A stretch of 36,223 bases of DNA from CAYYIS01 sp964470965 (GTDB lineage Bacteria > JAAXHH01 > JABIQT01), in assembly GCA_964470965.1 (NCBI GenBank), contig CAYYIS010000051.1, positions 1 to 36,223 on the forward strand. The letters are read 5' to 3'. Positions 7,104-14,320 of this stretch are shown piece after piece; position 1 is the first letter of the stretch, and each line of letters opens with the position of its first letter. A program made the position numbers and the translations under genes. Under the pieces are notes generated by a model. The model was not told the DNA's origin. It ran no database searches and saw nothing but the letters and a program-made list of their open reading frames with translations.

Positions 7104-8912
7104 ATGATTTCAATACCATCCCGATTCCTAAGGGGTATGATACTGGCCGTCTTTTACGTAGTCGTCCCCGTGGCCCAGGCCGTGGAGGTTTCCTATACCA
7201 TATCTGTTCTGAAACCCACAACCGGATTGGTAGACATATCCATTGAGGTGCGGGATGCCGTCGGTACCTCTCTCGATGTTGCCATGCCGGCCTGGACACC
7301 GGGAGGATACGGGTTGATGTGGTGGGCAAAGAACGTGCAGGAGGTGTCCGCTGAGGACGGTGCAGGGAACGCTCTTCAGACGCATCAGGTGGATACCAGC
7401 CAATGGAGGATTAATCCGGCGGCGCCTGTGGTAAAGGTGCATTACAGACTGTACATTCCAAAACGCCTCATGGACGATGCGCACGTAAAATTGATGGGAC
7501 CAAGCACATTTATGTACGTGGTCGGTGAAGCGCCCTACCCGGCCGCCGGAGCGGTTAAGCTTACGATCGAGGCCCCGGAAGACTGGGTGATAGCGACAGG
7601 CCTGGAGATGACAGCGCCGCGTGTTTACACCGCACCGGACTACGACACATTTATAGATGCTCCTATCGAAATGGCTGATTACCTCGATAAAATGACCTTT
7701 ACGGATCATGGGGCAGATTATGAGATTTACATCAGGAATCCGCATAATTATGACCGCGAAGATTTCAGTAAAAAGATCAAACATATCGTTTCTGAACTGG
7801 GAGAAATGATGGGCGGCGTACCCTACGACCGTTACGTTTTTCTCATAACCGGCCAGAACAGAAGAGGCGGTGGCCTCGAACATCTTAACTCCACAAACAT
7901 CAGTCTTAAACGCTATGACAGCCCTTCTTCATCTGATTACAGGCGTCTGGTATACATTATTGCCCACGAAGTATTTCATGCTTGGAACGTGAAGCGGATT
8001 CGTCCTGCGATCCTTGGTCCATTCGACTACACGAAGCCCCAGCATACCCGTGACCTGTACATCTCCGAGGGCATTACTTCGTATTACGGCATGCTTACCG
8101 TAGCCCGGCAGGGAATCTGGTCACGTGCCTTGTTTTATGACGAATTATCCAAGGAAATTACATCGTATCAGACAGCTCCCGGACGCTTGTTCACCTCTGC
8201 CGAGGCCGCCAGCTGGAATGCCTGGTTAAAGTCCGGAAATCGGGCACACACGTACGTAGATTTCTATACGATCGGAAATATACTGGGGATGCTGCTGGAT
8301 CTGGAAATACGGGGGCGTACTGACAACCGAAAAAATCTGGATGACGTCTTTCGCCGGCTGATGACCGAATACGGCCTGCCGAAACCGGGTTTCCCCGAGG
8401 GTGGTTTCCAAAAAGTCGTTGAGGCGGTTACCGCCGAAGGCAGAGGCGATGGTGACTTTAGTCGGTTTTTTGCAGACCATGTGGCCGGTGTAGAAGAACT
8501 CGACTATGACACACCCTTCAAGCACGCAGGCTTAAAACTCGAAATCATAAGGGATGATGCAGTACCCTCCCTCGGTCTCGATACCGAAGCCGATGGCAGT
8601 CTCCGGGTGGTTACCGCCATAGAATTCGATGGGCCGGCCTACAAGGCGGGTGTGATGTTAGGTGACCTCCTGCTGGCAATCGACGATGAAAGGGTGGTGC
8701 AATCAACGATAGCCTCCCGTTTGGGTGCCATGAAGATAGGCGAGGAGGTCGGTGTTACGGTCGTGCGTGATGACCGCATTATCACATTTCCACTGATTAT
8801 AGGGGCGCATCACGAAACTAAATACAAGATTATAGAAGATCCACAGGCCGACCCCGGCGCAGTTACCTTGCGAGAGGCATGGCTCAAGCCGTATGTCACG
8901 CCTTTCCGTTAG
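7104..8912 (+). CDS. Exported M61-family metallopeptidase with C-terminal PDZ domain
   Basis: A 602-residue protein of the M61 glycyl-aminopeptidase family, zinc-dependent. A signal peptide (residues 1-26, ending VPVAQA) directs it out of the cytoplasm. The N-terminal beta domain of M61 follows (about 28-190, with the MPAWTPGGYG stretch). The zinc motif is H288-E-x-x-H292 in HEVFHAWNVKR, with E322 in the SEGITSYY stretch as the likely third ligand; GGGLEH at 256-260 matches the family's exopeptidase loop. A PDZ domain occupies about residues 510-580 (FDGPAYKAGVMLGDLLLAID), as usual for the family. ATG start with GGAGAA ribosome site 10 bases upstream. It is a single gene, ending convergent to the SDR gene. 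Probably takes part in peptide breakdown outside the cytoplasm; exact specificity is unknown. Confidence 0.92.
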   Translation: MISIPSRFLRGMILAVFYVVVPVAQAVEVSYTISVLKPTTGLVDISIEVRDAVGTSLDVAMPAWTPGGYGLMWWAKNVQEVSAEDGAGNALQTHQVDTSQWRINPAAPVVKVHYRLYIPKRLMDDAHVKLMGPSTFMYVVGEAPYPAAGAVKLTIEAPEDWVIATGLEMTAPRVYTAPDYDTFIDAPIEMADYLDKMTFTDHGADYEIYIRNPHNYDREDFSKKIKHIVSELGEMMGGVPYDRYVFLITGQNRRGGGLEHLNSTNISLKRYDSPSSSDYRRLVYIIAHEVFHAWNVKRIRPAILGPFDYTKPQHTRDLYISEGITSYYGMLTVARQGIWSRALFYDELSKEITSYQTAPGRLFTSAEAASWNAWLKSGNRAHTYVDFYTIGNILGMLLDLEIRGRTDNRKNLDDVFRRLMTEYGLPKPGFPEGGFQKVVEAVTAEGRGDGDFSRFFADHVAGVEELDYDTPFKHAGLKLEIIRDDAVPSLGLDTEADGSLRVVTAIEFDGPAYKAGVMLGDLLLAIDDERVVQSTIASRLGAMKIGEEVGVTVVRDDRIITFPLIIGAHHETKYKIIEDPQADPGAVTLREAWLKPYVTPFR

Positions 8913-9030
8913 GACCCCGGCGACAAGCAGGCAAAATAAACCTAGGTAGGCCGGGTCGGTAGAGAGGTCGACGCCGCGCCGGGCATGGAGGCAATACGGT
9001 TAAATGGCCAGCACTTATATTCTCTGCTTG

Positions 9031-9050
9031 TGTGCCTGAATTCAGGCACA
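9031..9050. repeat. 20-base perfect palindrome between convergent genes
   Basis: TGTGCCTGAATTCAGGCACA can fold as an 8-bp stem with an AATT loop. It lies between the convergent M61 and SDR genes, where a bidirectional terminator would sit, but no T-run follows directly on either strand. A weaker repeat (ACCTG...CAGGT, 9053-9070) and a TTTTTT run at 9084 follow on the plus strand. Confidence 0.5.
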
Positions 9051-9097
9051 GTACCTGTTAAGCACCAGGTCCTAATTTAGGCTTTTTTAATATTAAT

Positions 9098-9877
9098 CTA
9101 CATCGAAGCCGAGAGCAGGCCGCCATCCACTGGCAGGGCTACACCTGTAATACAGCCTGCGGCAGGTGAACAAAGGAACGCGGCCGCCCGCCCGATATCC
9201 TCGGGCGTGCCACGCCGTTGTAGGGGTACGGATGCCCGGAATTCCTCGTTGAGCGACCCGATCTCAGGCGGGGGTGTGTTAAATCTGTGATCTGTATTCA
9301 TATGACCGGGAAGGATTACGTTGCACCTGATGCCATGTTGTCCCAGATCCGCGGCCATGCTCTGGGTGAGGCGGATGACGCCCGCTTTGGCAGTGCCATA
9401 AGCCGTATCACCTTTCCACGCACGGGCACCGTGGACCGAGGAGGTGCTTACAATACTGCCGCCCTCTCCCTGTGCAACCATGGCCCGTGCTGCGTGCTGT
9501 GAACATAGAAAGAATCCTTTGAGGCCGATATCTAGGTTGGCGTCCCAGTTCTCTTCGGTAAGGTCAAGAAATTCCTGCCCGGTACCACCATATGGGTTGT
9601 TGACCAGGATGTCTATTCGCCCGAACCTTGAAAGAAACGCTTCAAACATCTGTTCGACTTGATTTACATCTGAGATATCCGCCGGGTAGAAGCCTGATTT
9701 GGCTCCCATTTCGTTAATCATTTTCAGTGTTGTTTCTGCATCGGAATCTACTTTCAAATCGTTAATTCCGACTTCTGCGCCTGATTCTGCCAATGCCAGT
9801 GCGATGCCACGGCCTATACGCCGTCTACCACCGGTTACAAGTGCCTTTTTACCTGATAGATTGTAGGGGGACGACAT
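9098..9877 (-). CDS. SDR-family NAD(P)-dependent oxidoreductase (classical, FabG-like)
   Basis: A 259-residue classical short-chain dehydrogenase. The cofactor motif TGGRRRIG is at residues 15-22, NNPYG at 93-97 replaces the usual NNAG, and the catalytic set is S146/S147, Y160 and K164 in YGTAK. The C-terminal end has ITGVALPVDGG, the normal family signature. I start at the ATG at 9877 because AAGGAGA (complement of 9882-9888) lies right upstream; the frame is open 13 codons further without a ribosome site. It is divergent from a sugar kinase 70-110 bases away, so both may share a control region and a carbohydrate-related role, as many such SDRs oxidise sugars or polyols. Substrate not determined. 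Confidence 0.92.
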   Translation of the reverse strand: MSSPYNLSGKKALVTGGRRRIGRGIALALAESGAEVGINDLKVDSDAETTLKMINEMGAKSGFYPADISDVNQVEQMFEAFLSRFGRIDILVNNPYGGTGQEFLDLTEENWDANLDIGLKGFFLCSQHAARAMVAQGEGGSIVSTSSVHGARAWKGDTAYGTAKAGVIRLTQSMAADLGQHGIRCNVILPGHMNTDHRFNTPPPEIGSLNEEFRASVPLQRRGTPEDIGRAAAFLCSPAAGCITGVALPVDGGLLSASM

Positions 9878-9985
9878 GAGTTCTCCTTTTTTAGCGACGA
9901 AAGGTTTTAAAATCAACTTAACTTAAACAGAAAAGTCAATTGTCTTTTGAAGAGTGAAAAGCCAAACCAAGGAATTGGATACAGA

Positions 9986-10816
9986 ATGAACATGGTATCT
10001 ATTGGCGAAAGTTGCGTCGATCTCTACACCGAACAAGAGCGGGTTTTCGCCGGGGGCATATCCCTTAATTTCGCCTTGCATGCCAAAGAGAGCGGTGCGG
10101 ACAGCGTGTCTCTTGTGAGCAGAACAGGGGACGATCCTGAACGCGGCCAGCTGGTTGGTCTATTGGAATCCCGAGATATAAACACAAGCCATGTACAGCG
10201 GTTGATTGGTCAGACGGCCACTTGTGAGATAGCGCTTGCCGAAAATGGAGAACGGTACTATCCCCCTGGTGGTTACAAGCGGGGTGTTCTCAATGATTTT
10301 GTGCTGACCGACCAGGAATGGGATTTCATCGAAACGCAGGACGTTGTCGTGTCGATGTTCGATCACAGTCATCCTTTTCCTTTTCTCGAAGATCTCTTGA
10401 GGCGACCAATGCGCGGTAAAAAGGTCATGGATTTTGGTGATTGGGATGACGGAAGGGGCGACCACCGGCTGGTTTGGCCATTTCTTCACCGTCTTGATCT
10501 CGCATTCGTGAGTGGAACGGAGGAAACCATCACGGCATTCTCTGAGTATTCCAGAGATATCGATGGAATATTCGTCGTAACGATGGGCGCCATGGGCAGT
10601 GCGGCCGTCCATAAGGGGAGGATTTCATCGGCTGCAGCCCAAACCGTTCAACCTGTTGTCGACACAACGGGTTGTGGCGATGCGTTCCAGGCTGCTTTTA
10701 CAGTCTCATATCTTAGGAATGGGGAAATTTCTGAAGCACTGGATGCCGGCAGCGCAAAAGGAGCAGAAGTCGCTTCTTATTTAGGGGCGTTCCATCCGCA
10801 GATATTCAATATCTAA
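9986..10816 (+). CDS. PfkB-family sugar kinase, resembling fructoselysine 6-kinase (FrlD)
   Basis: A 276-residue ribokinase-type kinase. The N-terminal FAGGISLNFALHA stretch forms the sugar-binding region and the C-terminal DTTGCGD (226-232) holds the catalytic base D232 and anion hole; the usual GAGD reads GCGD here. The order and spacing of ESCVDLY, the GG-x3-N motif and the YKRGVLNDFVL segment recall FrlD of the fructoselysine pathway, but no deglycase gene is nearby, so the substrate is open. The frame extends to a TTG at 9947; I prefer the ATG at 9986 because the kinase fold begins there, though no strong ribosome site is seen at either. Cytoplasmic. It is divergent from the SDR gene. 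Confidence 0.85.
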   Translation: MNMVSIGESCVDLYTEQERVFAGGISLNFALHAKESGADSVSLVSRTGDDPERGQLVGLLESRDINTSHVQRLIGQTATCEIALAENGERYYPPGGYKRGVLNDFVLTDQEWDFIETQDVVVSMFDHSHPFPFLEDLLRRPMRGKKVMDFGDWDDGRGDHRLVWPFLHRLDLAFVSGTEETITAFSEYSRDIDGIFVVTMGAMGSAAVHKGRISSAAAQTVQPVVDTTGCGDAFQAAFTVSYLRNGEISEALDAGSAKGAEVASYLGAFHPQIFNI

Positions 10817-11134
10817 TCTATTCGATGAGACCGTGATACCTTGCTTCCGATCATATGTTCCAGGCGAATCATGCAGGAACCGATAATTCGCATGCCGGCT
10901 TAAAAGAGGGCCTCCTGACCGCAGATTGTGTATCACATGACGGGTAAATGGTGGTTGGGACAATGCATTTTTAACCCACCCGCTTCGGGGGAAGAATTTT
11001 ATGCAATGGTATAGGCCCTAAGGTCTGAATGCCTTCAGGTTGCGTTGGCCCGCTGTCTACCGCTGGCCAACTCAGACACTCATGCTCCTCACGGTAGCGT
11101 TTTGTTTGATATAACACGAACAGCGGGTCGGTCA
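10817..11134. other. Convergent spacer between kinase and recombinase
   Basis: About 320 bases with no gene. It contains an inverted repeat GTTGGCC (11044-11050) / GGCCAAC (11065-11071) with a 14-base loop, and CCCGCTGT (11049) whose reverse complement recurs at 11120-11127, just past the recombinase stop. A weak CCCG-CTT-CGGG hairpin occurs near 10980. None is followed by a T-run. I see no tRNA or other RNA gene. Confidence 0.45.
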
Positions 11135-11890
11135 TCAGGTGTCAGATTCGTCCCGTGGCTCCTCCTGATCTTGCTGTGCTCCCTTTGAGGATTGTTCCGA
11201 GTACAGCGGATTCGCAAGAAGATAACGCACGGTGGATGCGTACCATTTGGTGGATTTTTCCGATGCGGGAGCCCGCTTGGTGGGGATTTCATCCTCATTC
11301 AGTTTGTTAGCGATTTTGCGAAGGCTCCACCCTTTCTGGCGCCAAGCGAGAACGGACTGGATGATCGCCTGCTCCCCGTCGTTTGATATCAGTTGGTTTC
11401 CGTCTTGATCGTATCCGTACGGGGTGGTTCCGTACACGAAGCGATTTGCCTTTTTTATTGCAATGGCGGATCGTGTTCTCTCCGATGCCATAGCACGTTC
11501 CATCTCGGAAAATCCAGCGATCATACATCGGCCGACGGCATCATCAGTCCGGATAGGAATCCCACCCATATCGACAACATGCAAAACCACATTGTTTTCG
11601 GTCCAGAGGCTAATGTGTTGATCCGCGTCGATCGCATTTCGGAATAATCGGTCAAGTTTCAAACACACAATGTGCGTGACCCCGGTTCTCTCTGTAATAC
11701 TGTCCAAATCACTACCGCCCAGCCGGTCTTCGAGGGGAACGGTCCCGGCGACGGACTCATCCCGGATAACCATCATGTTATCCAGATCGTTTTGCGCACA
11801 GTATCGCTCTAAAGCTGAAACCTGATGTTTTAAAATTAAGCCGGCTCCATCTTGCGGCCCCACTCTGATGTAACAGACCGCCTTCTCCAT
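11135..11890 (-). CDS. Serine recombinase/resolvase family protein lacking the catalytic serine
   Basis: A 251-residue protein with a resolvase N-terminal domain (about 4-145) and a short Recombinase-type C-terminal region (about 150-232, PYGY ... W-x-S-x-VRYLLANPLY). The conserved arginines are present: LDRLFRN at 79-85, ER at 131-132 and ERTR at 137-140. The nucleophile is not: the usual Y-x-R-V-S reads YIRVG, with Gly11 at the serine position and no serine next to it. The protein is also far shorter than large serine integrases. The ATG at 11890 is set by AAGGAG (complement of 11896-11901) with 5-base spacing. It is divergent from the rimP-nusA operon and not flanked by obvious element ends. 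It may be a DNA-binding regulator or a decayed recombinase; strand exchange by the normal chemistry seems impossible. Confidence 0.85.
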   Translation of the reverse strand: MEKAVCYIRVGPQDGAGLILKHQVSALERYCAQNDLDNMMVIRDESVAGTVPLEDRLGGSDLDSITERTGVTHIVCLKLDRLFRNAIDADQHISLWTENNVVLHVVDMGGIPIRTDDAVGRCMIAGFSEMERAMASERTRSAIAIKKANRFVYGTTPYGYDQDGNQLISNDGEQAIIQSVLAWRQKGWSLRKIANKLNEDEIPTKRAPASEKSTKWYASTVRYLLANPLYSEQSSKGAQQDQEEPRDESDT

Positions 11891-11895
11891 AAGCA

Positions 11896-11901
11896 CTCCT
11901 T
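11896..11901 (-). promoter_or_regulatory. Ribosome binding site of the recombinase-like gene
   Basis: Minus-strand AAGGAG, 5 bases before the ATG at 11890. It overlaps an in-frame GTG at 11896, so it selects the ATG start. Confidence 0.7.
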
Positions 11902-12023
11902 CGTGTCACTGCGAAATTGATACTACGCCATATCACCATGTCTGTTTGAAAATACATATTCATCTGCCTGAATTCAATAGCTTTGTGCCAATCTGTCTAA
12001 CACCCGGCGGCCCAACTTTTTCC

Positions 12024-12052
12024 TTGCCTTACCTACGGTATTCGCATATATT
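12024..12052 (+). promoter_or_regulatory. Promoter of the rimP-nusA-infB operon
   Basis: TTGCCT (12024-12029), 17-base spacer, TATATT (12047-12052). Transcription would begin near 12059, a few bases before the leader hairpin and about 110 bases before rimP. Spacing is ideal and the -10 differs from TATAAT at one base, so this is a good prediction though untested. Confidence 0.6.
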
Positions 12053-12066
12053 AACGTCGGTCTACT

Positions 12067-12097
12067 AAGAGTGGGCGATGGAGTGCCCGCTTTTTTT
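12067..12097 (+). terminator. Leader hairpin with T-run upstream of rimP (attenuator-like)
   Basis: GTGGGC (12071-12076), 8-base loop, GCCCGC (12085-12090), stem extended by the flanking AAGA/TTTT bases, then seven T's (12091-12097). This is an intrinsic-terminator shape placed inside the 5-prime leader, between promoter and rimP. Similar hairpins are common ahead of rimP-nusA operons and fit control by NusA of its own operon; that role is inference here. It could instead end transcription from the left, although the left neighbour runs the other way. Confidence 0.65.
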
Positions 12098-12171
12098 GTG
12101 CATGTTTGAGCGGAAAAGAATCGTAGGTGTGTTAATTTCGCCTCTATTGAAAATAGGTTCTGTAACGGAAT

Positions 12172-12639
12172 ATGGTCGAAAATAGCGATGATATTTTAGA
12201 TCGCGTCAGGGAAATAGCGGAACCGCTGGTTACAGATGCGGAAATGGAATTGGTTGACTTGGAACTGGTCGGTGGCCGAGGGAATTACCTCCTGCGTGTT
12301 TTAATAGACAAACCGTCCAGCGTGACCTTGGAAAATTGCGTTCAGATCAACAGAGAACTTTCCGATATTCTGGATATTGAAGATCCCATACCCTATCGGT
12401 ACACACTCGAAGTCAGTTCACCAGGCATAGACCGTCCGTTTAAAACCATCCGGGATTACGAACGGGCTCGCGGTCAACTGGTAAAGATAACCACCCAAGA
12501 ACCCGTCGAAGGAAATACCGAACACATCGGACGCCTTGAGTCCTGCCTGGAAGAAAAAGTAACTATAATAATAGGTGGAAATCCACGTGTTATCCCCATG
12601 GATACAGTGGTAAAAGCCCTCAGGGAACTGGTGTGGTAA
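12172..12639 (+). CDS. rimP: Ribosome maturation factor RimP
   Basis: A 155-residue protein needed for 30S subunit maturation. It has the normal two-domain build: the N-terminal alpha/beta domain with VDLELVGGRGNYLLRVLIDK and the conserved EVSSPGIDRPF motif, then a C-terminal SH3-like domain (about 88-155). Length and position directly before nusA are typical, which makes the call secure. ATG start at 12172 with only a weak ribosome site (CGGAA). First gene of the operon, preceded by promoter and leader hairpin, and followed after 24 bases by nusA. Confidence 0.97.
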   Translation: MVENSDDILDRVREIAEPLVTDAEMELVDLELVGGRGNYLLRVLIDKPSSVTLENCVQINRELSDILDIEDPIPYRYTLEVSSPGIDRPFKTIRDYERARGQLVKITTQEPVEGNTEHIGRLESCLEEKVTIIIGGNPRVIPMDTVVKALRELVW

Positions 12640-12648
12640 CTTCCGATG

Positions 12649-12655
12649 GGAGGAG
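12649..12655 (+). promoter_or_regulatory. Ribosome binding site deciding the nusA start
   Basis: GGAGGAG, 8 bases before the ATG at 12664. It lies inside the frame that would begin at the ATG at 12646, so the 12664 start is preferred. Confidence 0.7.
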
Positions 12656-12663
12656 TAAGTCTG

Positions 12664-13950
12664 ATGAATTACGAAGTGATTGAAGCTCTTGGACAGATTA
12701 TAAGGGAAAAGAACATCGAAAAGGATCTAGTCTGGGAAACTTTGAAAATGGGCCTGGTCGCGGCCGCTAAAAAGCGATTTGGTGTAGGTGATCGTATCGA
12801 CGTTACCATCGACGAGCAGTCTGGCAAAATGGAGATGACGGCCTACCAGGATGTGGTAGAAGAAGTGGAAGATCCAGAGAACGAAATTACACTCGACGAA
12901 GCAAGAAAAATAGACCCTGATGTAAATATCGGCGATGAATTGAAGCAGTCTTTACCGTTCGATGATTTTGGCCGCAACGCGATTCAAGCGGTCAAACAGG
13001 TGGTGGTACAGCGAGTCCGGGAAGCGGAGCGTGAGAATATCTACGAGATTTACAAGGACCGGATAGGTGATGTCATCACAGGCAGTGTCCAGCAAGTAGA
13101 TCGGGGTAATATCATCGTGAAGATGGAACGGGCGGAAGCACTCCTACCTTGGCGCGAACAGATAAGACGTGAGAAATACCGCCAGGGAGAGACCATCCGT
13201 GCCTACATCCTTGAGGTTCAGCGATCAACAAAGGGTCCCCAGGTCATCCTGTCCCGCGCTCATCCCGAGTTTCTGAACTTGTTATTCCGGATTGAAGTAC
13301 CCGAAATACATGAAGGAATAGTTGAAGTTAAAGCGGTAGCCAGGGAGCCCGGTGATCGATCGAAAATAGCCGTGTATTCCCATGACGACCGGGTGGATGC
13401 CGTGGGAGCATGCGTCGGAATGAAAGGTACGCGGGTTCAGGCTGTTGTGAGAGAGATGAATAATGAGCGCATCGACATCGTACCGTGGAGCAGTGACCCT
13501 ACTACATTTGTTACACAGGCATTACGGCCGGCAGATGTGTCCCAGGTGAATATTCTGGACATCGAAGACAAGAAAATGAGAGTGGTCGTTGAAGACGACC
13601 AACTTTCCCTGGCGATCGGTAAATCGGGGCAGAACGCACGTCTTGCGGCCAAACTTACGGGCTGGAGCATAGACCTGACAAAACGTTCAGATCTGGAGAA
13701 ACAGTTGATGGCAGAGACTTTTGGCACCGATATAGATGATGACGATGATTCTGTTTCTAACGCGTCGACGCTCGATGACGTAGAGGGATTAACACCTAAG
13801 ATGATCGAACGGCTGACCGGGGTTGGCATAGAATCGGTATCTGACCTCAAAAATGCGGATGTCGACCAGCTCACTGCTATACCGGGAGTGGGTGCCGCTA
13901 CCGCGGAAAAAATGCTGGCAACGGTGCAGGATCAAGCAGAGAAGGTATGA
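12664..13950 (+). CDS. nusA: Transcription termination/antitermination factor NusA
   Basis: A 428-residue NusA that binds RNA polymerase and nascent RNA to control pausing, termination and antitermination. Domains run in order: N-terminal polymerase-binding domain (about 1-125, MNYEVIEALGQIIREKNI), S1 (about 130-200), two KH domains (about 205-345; GMKGTRVQAVVREM and IGKSGQNARLAAKLTGW), an acidic linker of consecutive aspartates (about 357-362), and a helix-hairpin-helix tail (LTGVGIESVSDL, IPGVGAATAEKM). The length is between the short Gram-positive and longer proteobacterial forms, with a single C-terminal HhH unit. Its stop overlaps the start of ylxQ by 4 bases, so translation is probably coupled. 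Confidence 0.97.
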   Translation: MNYEVIEALGQIIREKNIEKDLVWETLKMGLVAAAKKRFGVGDRIDVTIDEQSGKMEMTAYQDVVEEVEDPENEITLDEARKIDPDVNIGDELKQSLPFDDFGRNAIQAVKQVVVQRVREAERENIYEIYKDRIGDVITGSVQQVDRGNIIVKMERAEALLPWREQIRREKYRQGETIRAYILEVQRSTKGPQVILSRAHPEFLNLLFRIEVPEIHEGIVEVKAVAREPGDRSKIAVYSHDDRVDAVGACVGMKGTRVQAVVREMNNERIDIVPWSSDPTTFVTQALRPADVSQVNILDIEDKKMRVVVEDDQLSLAIGKSGQNARLAAKLTGWSIDLTKRSDLEKQLMAETFGTDIDDDDDSVSNASTLDDVEGLTPKMIERLTGVGIESVSDLKNADVDQLTAIPGVGAATAEKMLATVQDQAEKV

Positions 13951-14303
13951 TGCGGGCAAAAGGACAGGGAGAAGACAATAAATCGGTGCTGGGCCTACTC
14001 GGCCTTGCCCACCGTGCCCGGAAGGCAAGAGGGGGATCCCGGGCCGTTGAAGCCTCTATACGTTCCGGCAACGCCCGTCTTGTATTATTAGCTTTGGACA
14101 CGGCCGAAGGAACCAAGAAACAATTCTTGAATTTAACCAGAAGGTATCAAGTGCCTGTCATACAACAACATTCAATGGTGGAATACGGAGATTGTTTCCA
14201 GAGTGCGCCGCGCTCTGTCGTGGCTATCAACGACCGGCATTTTGCCGCGGGAATGTTAAAAAAAACCGGCAACACATCCCCCCCGACCGGGTGGGTTAAG
14301 TGA
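13947..14303 (+). CDS. ylxQ: L7Ae/L30e-family RNA-binding protein, YlxQ-like
   Basis: A 118-residue protein of the L7Ae family that sits between nusA and infB in many bacteria and binds kink-turn RNA. The LLGLAHRARKARGG opening, the IRSGNARLVLLALD strand and the RSVVAINDRHFAAGML end fit the family. It diverges in places: RAGK is RARK, and the usual DAS-x-NT reads DTAEGT. A short C-terminal tail rich in Thr, Pro and Gly is extra. It overlaps nusA by 4 bases. No ylxR gene lies between it and nusA, unlike in most relatives. Position and pattern make the call good; RNA binding is by analogy. Confidence 0.82.
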   Translation: MMRAKGQGEDNKSVLGLLGLAHRARKARGGSRAVEASIRSGNARLVLLALDTAEGTKKQFLNLTRRYQVPVIQQHSMVEYGDCFQSAPRSVVAINDRHFAAGMLKKTGNTSPPTGWVK

Positions 14304-14320
14304 GGAAGGGATGAAAAAGT

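Noticed and set aside
7128..7883. 251-codon frame antisense to the M61 peptidase
   Set aside because: Shadow of a well-supported gene; Cys/His/Arg-rich and without domain pattern.
10817..11134. tRNA-like or mobile-element end in the recombinase spacer
   Set aside because: No T-loop, anticodon stem or CCA pattern, and no target duplication or long terminal repeats were seen.
12646..12663. Upstream ATG as nusA start
   Set aside because: The ribosome site GGAGGAG lies inside this extension and points to the ATG at 12664, which also begins the conserved N-terminus.
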